From Armatimonadota bacterium (GTDB lineage Bacteria; Armatimonadota; Zipacnadia; Zipacnadales; UBA11051): a DNA stretch of 5,649 nt. Location: positions 32,599 to 38,247 of the forward strand of contig DPJP01000487.1 of assembly GCA_003542955.1 (NCBI GenBank), given 5' to 3'. The translations under genes were made by a program, and so were the position numbers. Numbering within the stretch: position 1 is the stretch's first letter; every line of letters starts with the position of its first letter. The notes under the pieces were generated by a model. It ran no database searches, had not been told where the DNA came from, and saw nothing but the letters and a program-made list of their open reading frames with translations. Shown piece after piece: positions 1 to 5,649 of the stretch.

Positions 1-35
1 CGCGCGGCGCCCACGGGCTCCCCGGCGTGAGCGAT

Positions 36-42
36 GGAAGGA
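36..42 (+). promoter_or_regulatory. Ribosome binding site (GGAAGGA) deciding the start of the PqqD-like gene
   Basis: GGAAGGA lies inside the longest possible reading frame, downstream of the ATG at 34. It is 9 bases before GTG 52, a normal spacing, and 18 before ATG 61, which is long. It therefore argues against the start at 34 and favours GTG 52. Confidence 0.4.
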
Positions 43-51
43 TGTCTCCGA

Positions 52-696
52 GTGCGTGTGATGGATGGAGTGAACGGGCTGCTGGCCAGGTTCGGCTTGC
101 GCAAGGCCCAGCAGCAGCTCACGCGGGAGCAGGCTATGGAGGCCAGACCGGTGCGCAATCCGGCCCTCCACTGGAAGGTCAACGACGACGACAACGTCGT
201 GATCACCGTCGAGCGCCGGAGCGACGTCCCCGGCAAAGCACTCGGCTGGCTCTTCATGGTGCCCGAGCGCAGAAGCATCACCCTCGACGACGTCGGCTCA
301 CTGGTCTGGATCAACTGCGATGGCGAGAACACCGTATCCGATCTGGTGACAATGCTCTCCTCACACCTCAAGGTCACCCGGCGCGAGACTGAGGTCTCCT
401 TGACCGAGTACCTGCGCACCCTCGGCAAGCGGGGGATGATCGGCTTCATGGTCGATCGCGATGTGGCCGAGGCGACGGGGGCGGCCGGCCAGGATGTCGT
501 CGGCCTCGAGAGCGTCGCCAAGACCAGGGACGAACTCGAGCAGGTGCGGCAGAAGACCGCCGCGGAGGCTGCCGAGACAGAGCGCATCCTCGAGCAGATG
601 GAGGTCGAAGAGCCCGTCGCAGACAAGGACGAGGAGGATGACTCGGGGGAGTGGAAAGAGGGCGGGTCGCTGATCGAGCGCGTCGACGACTTCTGA
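52..696 (+). CDS. PqqD-like (RRE-fold) protein with coiled-coil/acidic C-terminal tail
   Basis: Seen: numbered from the ATG at 34, residues about 37-140 match the PqqD family. There is a strand-rich N-terminal part (RPVRNPALHWKV, then NVVITV and GWLFMVPERR), followed by the family's most typical stretch ITLDDVGSLVWINCDGENTV and a helical end (LTEYLRTLGKRGMIGFM). Residues 160-190 look like a coiled coil (DELEQVRQKTAAEAAETERI) and 191-207 are strongly acidic. Known: PqqD/RRE domains bind a precursor peptide and present it to a radical SAM or other RiPP enzyme. Inferred: a peptide- or protein-binding adaptor in the cytoplasm. No radical SAM gene or precursor peptide is in view, so the partner is unknown. 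The tail is extra compared with PqqD itself, which is about 90 residues. Start: ATG 34 has no clear binding site; GGAAGGA at 36-42 sits 9 bases before GTG 52 and 18 before ATG 61. GTG 52 was chosen, but ATG 61 is also credible. Family assignment is fairly sure, function is not. Confidence 0.8.
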   Translation: MRVMDGVNGLLARFGLRKAQQQLTREQAMEARPVRNPALHWKVNDDDNVVITVERRSDVPGKALGWLFMVPERRSITLDDVGSLVWINCDGENTVSDLVTMLSSHLKVTRRETEVSLTEYLRTLGKRGMIGFMVDRDVAEATGAAGQDVVGLESVAKTRDELEQVRQKTAAEAAETERILEQMEVEEPVADKDEEDDSGEWKEGGSLIERVDDF

Positions 697-751
697 GCCG
701 ATACGCGCAGTCCGGGAGCGACCCACCGCGGCCGTGTGGTAGGGAGATCGA

Positions 752-1579
752 ATGCTCAATAACATCCTGCTCGGCTATGACGACTCAGACGGCAGCCGCA
801 CCGCGCTCGCGCAGGTCATCGACATCGCCGATGCCGCCGGGTCATGGGTCCACCTGGTCAATGTGAACGAGACGGAGCGGGGCGCCTCGCTCGAGATGCC
901 CGGTTCCCAGACGGGCGCGGGAGCGAGCGCCGTCGCCGCGGCGCAGGCCGGCCTGGACCCGGATGAGCGCCCCATCCCGGATTACCCGAACGTGCTGGCA
1001 GATGCCGTCGAGACCTGTCAGGGCGCGCAGGTCCGCTGCACGCAGCGCGGGCTGTTCGGCAACCCCGGCGAGCGCTTGGCCGAGCTGGGCCGGATGCACA
1101 ACATGGTTGTTGTCGGCCAGAAACGTCCGCCGGGGCGCGGGCAGCGCATCGGCTCTACGCTCAACTCCCTGTTGCGGCATTGCTCAGTCCCGCTCATGGT
1201 CTGTGCGACGGCCTATCAGCGCCTGACCACCGTCGGCGTGCTGTTCTGGGATGATGCGCCCAGCGGGCGGGCCATGTCGGTCGCCGCCGAGCTATGCGCG
1301 ACCATGAACGTCCCCCTCCGCATCGGCCTGACCGATGTCGATGCGAAGCGCGCCGAGCACATCTCCCGCGAGATCGACTACGCCATGAGGGGCTTCCACA
1401 TCGAGTACGAGACGCGTGTCGTCGCCCGCACCGCAGCCGACGCGACCGCGCTCTCCGCGACTGAGACCGGCACACACTGGATGGTCATGGCATATCCGCC
1501 GACGCTCTGGCCATGGCATCCCAGCCCACTGAAAACCGCGCTGATGACGCCGAACCTGGTCAGGATATTCGTTCCCTGA
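752..1579 (+). CDS. Universal stress protein, tandem UspA-like domains (second degenerate)
   Basis: Seen: 275 residues, matching two UspA domains of about 140. Domain 1 (1-152) opens with NNILLGYDDSDGSRTAL, the usual first strand plus acidic nucleotide-contacting residues (D10/D11). It ends with MVVVGQK, then IGSTLNSLLRHCSVPLMV, which is the family's C-terminal phosphate-binding loop, helix and last strand. The glycine loop before G134-S135 is shorter than the classic G-x2-G-x9-G-S/T motif, so ATP binding is uncertain. Domain 2 (about 158-275) opens with TTVGVLFWDDAPSGRAM and has a THWMVMAYP strand, but it ends in a Pro/Trp-rich stretch (TLWPWHPSP) with no glycine loop, so it probably does not bind nucleotide. 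Known: Usp proteins are cytoplasmic, often dimeric, stress-linked proteins. AGGGAG at 741-746, 5 bases before the ATG, supports the start. Neighbours are the PqqD-like gene 55 bases upstream and a fucosidase 46 bases downstream; neither points to a specific stress role. Confidence 0.85.
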   Translation: MLNNILLGYDDSDGSRTALAQVIDIADAAGSWVHLVNVNETERGASLEMPGSQTGAGASAVAAAQAGLDPDERPIPDYPNVLADAVETCQGAQVRCTQRGLFGNPGERLAELGRMHNMVVVGQKRPPGRGQRIGSTLNSLLRHCSVPLMVCATAYQRLTTVGVLFWDDAPSGRAMSVAAELCATMNVPLRIGLTDVDAKRAEHISREIDYAMRGFHIEYETRVVARTAADATALSATETGTHWMVMAYPPTLWPWHPSPLKTALMTPNLVRIFVP

Positions 1580-1601
1580 CCGGCCCCGACACAGGCGCCG
1601 G
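1580..1601 (+). other. Intercistronic GC-rich hairpin between Usp and fucosidase genes
   Basis: CCGGCCCC and GGCGCCGG can pair around a six-base loop (GACACA) with one C-C mismatch, starting at the base after the stop codon. No T-tract follows, so it is a poor intrinsic terminator. It could act as an mRNA-stabilising or attenuating hairpin, or be chance in GC-rich DNA. Confidence 0.25.
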
Positions 1602-1625
1602 CTACCCGAGGACGGGAGCACATCC

Positions 1626-2858
1626 ATGCGAACACCATCGGCCGAGGTCAAGCCCGCTCCGCGTCAGTCTGCCTGGCAGGAGCTTGAGTTCGGCATGTTC
1701 TGCCACTTCGGCCCCAACACATTCCTCGACCAGGAGTGGGGGACGGGCGCCGAGGACCCCGCCGTCGTGAACCCGACCGAGTTCGACCCACACCATTGGG
1801 CGCAGGCTGCCGTCAGCGCGGGCATGCGCTACCTGGTGTTCACCGCCAAGCACCACGATGGCTTCTGCACCTGGCCCACGGACACGACCGACCACGCCAT
1901 CAGCTCGAGTCCATGGCACGCCGGCAAGGGCGATATGGTCGAGATGGTCGCCGCCGCCTGTCGGGCCCATGGACTGGCCCTCGGCCTCTACCTCTCCCCC
2001 TGGGACAGACACGAGCCCTGCTACTCCGACGCCGCGGCGTACGACGACTTCTACATCAGGCAGTGGCGTGAGTTGCTCACCCGCTACGGCGATGTGGCCT
2101 GCGTATGGCTCGACGGCGCCGGGTCGGAGGGGCATGTCTACGACTGGACGCGGATCATCGGGGCGATCAGGGAGATTCAGCCTGAGACATGCATCTTCAG
2201 CATCGGTGAGCCCGACTACCGCTGGGTCGGCAACGAGGACGGTCTTGCGCCCGATCCATGCTGGTGTGTTGTTGACGCCCCGGCAGACCTGCGCCACGAC
2301 TTCCTGACGCCCGCGTACCGCGAAAGCTTTCCACACTGGTGCCCGGCCGAGTGTGACGCCCGGATCCGCGCCAACTGGTTCTGGAACACCCATGACCTCC
2401 CTACGCTCAAGAGCACTCGGCGGCTGGTCGACATCTACAGGTGCTCGGTGGGTCGCGGGGCGAACCTGTTGCTCAATGTCGGCCCCGACACGCGGGGGCT
2501 CTTGCCCGAGCCCGACGTCGAGCGGCTGGGTGAGTTCGGGCGCGAGCTTGAGCGCTGCTTCGGTACGCCGCTTGGGGAGGTCACCGGCTCCGCGGGCTCT
2601 CTGCAGGTCGACTTCGAGCAGCCGACGGCGGTCAACCAGGTCATCCTCTCGGAGGACATCTCACGGGGCCAGCGGATCCGGGAGTACCGCGTCAGGGCTC
2701 TTCTCGACCCGAAGTGGGAGGGTGTCGCCGTGGGCTCGGCCATCGGGCACAAGAAGATCGACACCTTCCCAACCGTGACCGCGCGGGCGGTCGCCGTGGA
2801 TGTACTTGCCTGCGACGGCGAGCCGCTCCTGACGTCTCTGGGGGCATACAGAGTCTGA
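1626..2858 (+). CDS. Alpha-L-fucosidase, GH29 family (type-B-like), cytoplasmic
   Basis: Seen: 410 residues. The GH29 barrel begins with WQELEFGMFCHFGPNTF (about 17-33), then MRYLVFTAKHHDGFCTWPT (67-85), GLYLSPWDRHE (120-130) and VWLDGAGSEG (160-169). D163 in WLDGA is the expected catalytic nucleophile. E204 in RWVGNEDG, 41 residues later, fits the acid/base position and the spacing known for the family. PAECDARIRANWFW (240-253) and GANLLLNVGPDTRGLL (278-293) are further family blocks. Residues about 318-410 form a beta-rich C-terminal domain that looks like part of a galactose-binding-like/F5-8C fold. Known: GH29 enzymes release alpha-linked L-fucose with retention; the GNE and PAECD blocks resemble subfamily B, specific for alpha-1,3/1,4 (Lewis-type) linkages. 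Inferred: with no signal peptide, it likely acts on imported fucosylated oligosaccharides in the cytoplasm. GGGAG at 1614-1618, 7 bases before the ATG, supports the start. No fucose catabolic or transport genes are visible. Family assignment is firm; linkage preference is inferred. Confidence 0.95.
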   Translation: MRTPSAEVKPAPRQSAWQELEFGMFCHFGPNTFLDQEWGTGAEDPAVVNPTEFDPHHWAQAAVSAGMRYLVFTAKHHDGFCTWPTDTTDHAISSSPWHAGKGDMVEMVAAACRAHGLALGLYLSPWDRHEPCYSDAAAYDDFYIRQWRELLTRYGDVACVWLDGAGSEGHVYDWTRIIGAIREIQPETCIFSIGEPDYRWVGNEDGLAPDPCWCVVDAPADLRHDFLTPAYRESFPHWCPAECDARIRANWFWNTHDLPTLKSTRRLVDIYRCSVGRGANLLLNVGPDTRGLLPEPDVERLGEFGRELERCFGTPLGEVTGSAGSLQVDFEQPTAVNQVILSEDISRGQRIREYRVRALLDPKWEGVAVGSAIGHKKIDTFPTVTARAVAVDVLACDGEPLLTSLGAYRV

Positions 2859-2930
2859 CGCCGATGAATGTGGTCTCGTGCGCGGTGGCGAATAGGGCCG
2901 AGGCGTGACCGCCGGAGATAGACTGATGTA

Positions 2931-2976
2931 CTCGTCGGCGGGCTGTGCCGGGCCATGTACCGCCGGTCCGGACGAG
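2931..2976 (+). other. Imperfect inverted repeat in the gap before the receiver gene
   Basis: CTCGTC+GGCGG (2931-2941) is mirrored by CCGCC (2960-2964) and GACGAG (2971-2976). The two right-hand parts are separated by a six-base bulge, and the loop is 18 bases. It sits about 30 bases before the start of the receiver gene in the longest spacer of the window. It could be an operator or leader structure. It has no T-tract, so it is not a convincing terminator. Confidence 0.25.
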
Positions 2977-3006
2977 CAGAACGGCTGGGACTGGTGAGAG
3001 GGAGTA

Positions 3007-3405
3007 ATGCCGATGACGGATGGTGTCGTTGGGGGGAAGCCTCACGTTCTCATTGTCGACGACATGGCCGATGTCGTCGAGCTGACCGGGATGCTGCTCC
3101 GGAGCTGCGGCTATACCGTCAGCACCGCCAGGACGGGCGCCGAGGCACTCGAGGTGCTGGAGCGCGACCCGATCCAGGTGGCGGTCATCGACCTCGGTCT
3201 GCCCGATGTCGACGGCTCGCAGGTCGCCATGAGGATCAAGCAGCACGATTCATGGGCCCACATCCGAACCATCGCCGTAACCGGTGATGCGGGCGCGGAT
3301 GCCGTTCGGGACCCGGCCTCCACCGGTTTCGATGCCCACGTCGTCAAGCCGTTCTCCGGCGCCGACCTGATGGCGACGATCGATCGTATCTTCCGCGGCC
3401 GCTGA
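3007..3405 (+). CDS. Stand-alone response regulator receiver domain (CheY-like)
   Basis: Seen: 132 residues, one receiver domain and nothing else. All key residues are present: acidic pair D18-D19 in VLIVDDM, phospho-acceptor D62 in VAVIDLGLPDVDG, T92 in TIAVTGDAG, and K114-P115 in HVVKPFS. Known: such domains are phosphorylated on the central Asp by a histidine kinase and then signal by protein contact. With no DNA-binding or enzymatic output domain, it must act through a partner. No histidine kinase lies in the window, so the partner is unknown. Start: GAGAGGGAG at 2996-3004 lies just upstream. Its GGAG is only 2 bases from ATG 3007 and 8 from ATG 3013, so the true start may be 3013 (two residues shorter). 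It has its own 148-bp upstream spacer and could be separately transcribed. Confidence 0.93.
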   Translation: MPMTDGVVGGKPHVLIVDDMADVVELTGMLLRSCGYTVSTARTGAEALEVLERDPIQVAVIDLGLPDVDGSQVAMRIKQHDSWAHIRTIAVTGDAGADAVRDPASTGFDAHVVKPFSGADLMATIDRIFRGR

Positions 3406-3512
3406 CCGCTCCGCGCAACGCATCCGTCGCCGCGCGCATCCCACTCGCCCGTCTGCAGGTGAGGGGCTCGACGAGAGCGAACGTGCAGGCTGTCCGGCAC
3501 ACCGTCGCAAGT

Positions 3513-3517
3513 GGAGG
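3513..3517 (+). promoter_or_regulatory. Ribosome binding site (GGAGG) for the GTG start at 3525
   Basis: A consensus GGAGG is followed by a 7-base spacer and GTG at 3525. It lies inside the longer open frame that begins with ATG 3459, which has no comparable site. It therefore fixes the start of the amidohydrolase-like gene 22 codons downstream of the longest frame. Confidence 0.7.
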
Positions 3518-3524
3518 CGCTATT

Positions 3525-4280
3525 GTGTCTGTGCAGTGGTTTGACGCCTGCGCACGGCTGGGGCTCTTGAGGGCACGGCCCCATTACGAGCCGCAGGGCA
3601 GCCTCGAGGGGCTGTTGGCCGCCCTTGACCGCTTTGGCATCACCGAGGCCCTGGTCTACAGCGCCTGCGGTGATGAGACGCACCCGAGCGTCGGCAACAG
3701 GTTGTTGCTTGATGCCACCCGCGCCAATCCGCGGCTGCACGCGTGCGTGACGCTGCTGCCGCCGGCGACGCGCGAGTTCCCGCCGCCGGCCGAGCATATC
3801 CCCGCGCTCATCGACCAGGGCGTGCGCGCCGTTCGGCTGACGCCCTCGGCCCACGGCTACGCATTCAACTCGCAGTTCTGCGGGGAGCTGCTCGAGGTTC
3901 TGCAGCAGCACCGTATGCCGCTGTGCATCAACATCAGCCTGTTCGCTGACTGGGTCGTGCTCGATGCAGTCGCCGGCGACTTCCCACAACTCCCGATCGT
4001 GCTCACCAGCTTCAGCTACGGCATGACGCGCAACGCCTATGGCGTCCTTGCCCGGCGAAAGAACATCTACCCCGAGCTGCACGGCTACGAGGTGCACGAC
4101 GGGCTCGAGGACCTGATACCCCTGATCGGCGCCGAGCGGCTGCTGTTCGGCAGCGGTTGGCCGGAGTTCACACCCGCCTCCGCGATGACTATGCTCGCCT
4201 GCGCGCGCATCAGCAGGCAGGAGAAGCTCAGGATCGCCCGCGAGAACCTCGTCGGGCTGCTCGGGGGGGTGAAGCGCTGA
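3525..4280 (+). CDS. Amidohydrolase-fold protein lacking all metal ligands (likely pseudoenzyme)
   Basis: Seen: 251 residues from GTG 3525, homologous along its length to the protein encoded just downstream. Shared landmarks are FDACARLG (6-13) against IDCHAHIG, LDRFGITEALVYSA against MDSIGVDKVGINAL, MPLCIN (131-136) against IPLLTH, LPIVLTS (156-162) against MPFIIAH, and LLFGSGWPE (207-214) against VLFGSDIAW. At each aligned metal or catalytic position the ligand is replaced: H to C9, H to R11, K to R104, H to N136, H to S162, D to G211. Known: family-2 amidohydrolases (PF04909, ACMSD-like TIM barrels) need these His/Asp residues to bind metal. Inferred: it keeps the barrel but cannot catalyse the usual hydrolysis or decarboxylation, so it may be a structural or regulatory partner of the next protein or a ligand-binding protein. 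The frame is intact with normal codon use, so it is not a decaying pseudogene. No signal peptide. The stop overlaps the next ATG (TGATG), giving translational coupling. A start at ATG 3459 (273 residues) is less likely. Confidence 0.85.
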   Translation: MSVQWFDACARLGLLRARPHYEPQGSLEGLLAALDRFGITEALVYSACGDETHPSVGNRLLLDATRANPRLHACVTLLPPATREFPPPAEHIPALIDQGVRAVRLTPSAHGYAFNSQFCGELLEVLQQHRMPLCINISLFADWVVLDAVAGDFPQLPIVLTSFSYGMTRNAYGVLARRKNIYPELHGYEVHDGLEDLIPLIGAERLLFGSGWPEFTPASAMTMLACARISRQEKLRIARENLVGLLGGVKR

Positions 4281-5104
4281 TGGCTGCATTCAGCTTCGAC
4301 ATAGTCATGGAGCAGGTCCGCAATCTCGAAGCGATCAAGGACATCCTCGCCGACCTGCTGGTCATCGACTGCCACGCGCACATCGGCCCGCACAGCCGCT
4401 ACTTCGTCCCTAACGACGGCATCGACGGCATCATCGCCGCCATGGACTCGATCGGCGTCGACAAGGTCGGTATCAATGCGCTGTCGGCGCTCGAGGGCGA
4501 GGTCGTTGACGGCAACACCGCAACCGCGCGGGCGATGATGCAGTACCCGGACCGAATCATCGGCCACTGCTGCATCAACCCCAACTACCCGGAGACGGTC
4601 GAGAGCGAGACGCTCAGGTGCTTTGAGCAGCTCGGGATGCGAATGCTCAAATTCCACTCGGCATGGCACAAGACGCCGCCCGAGCACGCACACTATCGCC
4701 CCGCGGTCGAGTACTGCGCCGCGCGGCGCATCCCGCTGCTGACCCACCTGACCGACTACATCGGCGGGCTGCCGGGCTACGCCTCACTCGCGCGCGAATA
4801 CCCCCAGATGCCCTTCATCATCGCCCATGCCACCGCGCCCAACGCCATCGACGCGATCATCGAGGTCTGCGCCGGCGTTGAGAACATGTTCTTCGACACC
4901 ACCGGCTACCCGAAGTACAACCGCAGCATCGAGCGGCTTGTCGAAGGCTGTGGGGAGGACCGGGTGCTGTTCGGCTCAGACATCGCGTGGCTGAACCTCG
5001 CCCATGAGATCGGCCCCATTCTGTTCGCCGAGATCAGCGATACCGCCAAAGAGAAGCTTCTGGGCCGCAACTTCCAGGCAATACTCGAGGGGATCACGCC
5101 GTAG
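4280..5104 (+). CDS. Amidohydrolase family 2 (metal-dependent TIM-barrel hydrolase)
   Basis: Seen: 274 residues with a complete metal site. IDCHAHIG (29-36) supplies H32 and H34, LLTHLTD supplies H156, FIIAHAT supplies H183, and VLFGSD supplies D234. K124 in MLKFHS is a possible further active-site residue. GHCCINPNYPE (95-105) and MFFDTTGY (203-210) are typical of this branch of PF04909. Known: the family includes ACMSD-like decarboxylases and various C-N or C-C hydrolases; the HxH...H...H...D set binds a divalent metal, usually zinc. The substrate cannot be read from sequence. Residues 1-27 form a helical N-terminal extension (EQVRNLEAIKDILADLL) before the first barrel strand. No signal peptide, so cytoplasmic. 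Start: ATG 4280 overlaps the upstream TGA by one base, with a G-rich run about 10 bases upstream; the frame is open from 4157 but that part overlaps the preceding gene. Probably functions with the upstream metal-less paralogue. Confidence 0.93.
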   Translation: MAAFSFDIVMEQVRNLEAIKDILADLLVIDCHAHIGPHSRYFVPNDGIDGIIAAMDSIGVDKVGINALSALEGEVVDGNTATARAMMQYPDRIIGHCCINPNYPETVESETLRCFEQLGMRMLKFHSAWHKTPPEHAHYRPAVEYCAARRIPLLTHLTDYIGGLPGYASLAREYPQMPFIIAHATAPNAIDAIIEVCAGVENMFFDTTGYPKYNRSIERLVEGCGEDRVLFGSDIAWLNLAHEIGPILFAEISDTAKEKLLGRNFQAILEGITP

Positions 5105-5398
5105 ATGAAACTGACCCAGGATATCAGCAGGTTGCTCTTCACCATGATCGGCGCGCTTGGTGGCGCGGCGCTTGGCCTGTACGCGATGTTCAGGACGTTC
5201 AAGTACTACGAGCAGTGGGTGAGTACCGGTGGGCCGCTGCCGGTGCTCGTCGCCGCGGTCTTCATCGGCGGCGGGCTGGCCGGCGGCGGCTACCTGCTCC
5301 TGTGGCTGCACCACAAGTGGGAGAAGATCGCCCCGAAGCGGAGATCACGCGGCCGCAAGAAGTACGAGCCCGACAGGGAAAAGAAGAGGAAAAAGTAG
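5105..5398 (+). CDS. Small two-helix membrane protein with very basic C-terminal tail
   Basis: Not recognised as a named family. Seen: 97 residues. TM1 is about 10-29 (LLFTMIGALGGAALGLYAMF) and TM2 about 45-68 (PVLVAAVFIGGGLAGGGYLL and onward). Both have small-residue GxxxG spacings (G16/G20/G24, G56/G60, G57/G61) suited to helix packing. A loop of about 14 residues joins them. The tail (69-97) is highly basic, with KRRSRGRKK and a terminal KKRKK. By the positive-inside rule both ends face the cytoplasm. The tail could bind acidic lipid, nucleic acid or an acidic protein, but nothing shows which. It begins on the base after the amidohydrolase stop. A GAGGGG at 5087-5092 is 12 bases from the ATG, a bit far, so translational coupling is likely. 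The Lys-rich end is coded largely by AAG, in keeping with its neighbours. Confidence 0.8.
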   Translation: MKLTQDISRLLFTMIGALGGAALGLYAMFRTFKYYEQWVSTGGPLPVLVAAVFIGGGLAGGGYLLLWLHHKWEKIAPKRRSRGRKKYEPDREKKRKK

Positions 5399-5399
5399 G

Positions 5400-5649
5400 A
5401 TGCCCCATCCCATGCCGACAACCCGGAGCCTGTTCGTGGCCGCGCTTGCCGCGTGTATCGCTCTGCCCGCGCTTGCCGAGACGAGCAGCGAGACTGCTCT
5501 GCAGGCACTGCGCTCCGTCAGCCGCCGCTACAGCCACCTCGTCCGCGAGATCGATCCGGACTACCTGCCCGGCGACATGGCCGGCTATGCCGAGGCAACC
5601 GAGACGCTCGAAAAGCTCGGGACGCGGCTCGAGGCGCTCTCACGGCTTG
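5400..5649 (+). CDS. N-terminal part of an exported helical protein (cut by window edge)
   Basis: Seen: an open frame from ATG 5400 to the window end, 83 codons with no stop, so the length is unknown. Residues 1-26 read as a signal peptide: an Arg at 9, a hydrophobic core (LFVAALAACIALPALA) and an AxA-type cleavage point before ETSSE. An alternative is a lipobox (LAAC, Cys 19), which would make it a lipoprotein; hydrophobicity continuing after the Cys favours ordinary cleavage after residue 26. The mature part is charged and mostly helical (ALQALRSVSRRYSHLVREID, then AEATETLEKLGTRLEALSRL), perhaps a coiled-coil periplasmic or surface protein. GAGGA at 5386-5390, 9 bases before the ATG, supports the start; an ATG at 5412 is possible. 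One base separates it from the membrane protein gene, so both are probably on one transcript. Function unknown. Confidence 0.75.
   Translation, partial: MPHPMPTTRSLFVAALAACIALPALAETSSETALQALRSVSRRYSHLVREIDPDYLPGDMAGYAEATETLEKLGTRLEALSRL

Noticed and set aside
1..61. Possible 3' end of an upstream gene: frame 1 stops at TGA 28-30 (ending TGSPA), frame 2 stops at TGA 59-61 overlapping ATG 61.
   Set aside because: All three forward frames are open at the left edge and the stretch is too short to choose one or recognise a product. The TGATG overlap at 59-63 is suggestive but not enough to report a gene.
1602..2393. Minus-strand open frame of 263 codons opposite the fucosidase.
   Set aside because: Shadow of the GH29 coding region; composition (Val/Gly/Arg/Ala-rich, no motifs) follows from the opposite strand.
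2864..2908. 14-codon ORF (MNVVSCAVANRAEA) in the gap before the receiver gene, considered as a leader peptide.
   Set aside because: No well-spaced ribosome binding site, no run of regulatory codons, and no attenuator-type terminator after it.
2902..2913. Small perfect hairpin GGCG-TGAC-CGCC considered as a terminator for the fucosidase transcript.
   Set aside because: The stem is only four pairs and no T-tract follows; such hairpins are expected by chance at this GC content.
4157..4279. In-frame N-terminal extension of the second amidohydrolase.
   Set aside because: It overlaps the coding end of the preceding gene by more than 120 bases, and its residues are the Arg/Ala-rich type expected from an out-of-frame reading. 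ATG 4280 with the TGATG overlap is the natural start.
3111..4289. Long minus-strand open frame of 392 codons across the receiver and first amidohydrolase genes.
   Set aside because: Antisense shadow typical of GC-rich coding DNA. It lies opposite two genes with clear family motifs, and its own product has no recognisable motif.

Overview
The window is a dense, GC-rich bacterial segment with every recognisable gene on the + strand. It holds six complete genes (PqqD-like, universal stress protein, GH29 fucosidase, receiver protein, two amidohydrolase-fold proteins), a small two-helix membrane protein, and the start of an exported protein cut by the right edge. GC bias at third codon positions, purine-rich ribosome binding sites (several GGAG/GGGAG types), GTG as well as ATG starts, and short spacers all fit a Gram-negative-type high-GC bacterium. 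The gene mix (orphan PqqD-like protein, type-B GH29 fucosidase, paired family-2 amidohydrolases) resembles that of uncultivated environmental lineages such as Armatimonadota or PVC-related bacteria. That placement is inference only; there is no rRNA or other phylogenetic marker here.

Left half (about 34-2858): a PqqD-like peptide-chaperone-fold protein with a coiled-coil/acidic tail, then a tandem universal stress protein, then a cytoplasmic alpha-L-fucosidase. The spacers are 55 and 46 bp, and the second contains a small hairpin without a T-tract. These three may be co-transcribed but do not form an obvious pathway. A 148-bp gap (2859-3006), the longest in the window, separates them from a stand-alone CheY-like receiver protein (3007-3405). 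A further 119-bp gap (3406-3524) follows.

Right half (3525-5649): a tight, apparently translationally coupled cluster. A GTG-started amidohydrolase-fold protein overlaps the next gene by one base (TGATG). That next gene is a canonical family-2 amidohydrolase, followed with no gap by a two-TM protein with a very basic tail, and after one base by a secreted or lipid-anchored helical protein. The most notable observation is that the first protein of the amidohydrolase pair has lost every metal-ligand residue that its neighbour keeps. The pair therefore looks like a pseudoenzyme and enzyme made from one operon, possibly as partners. No mobile element, CRISPR array, tRNA, rRNA or clear Rho-independent terminator was seen.
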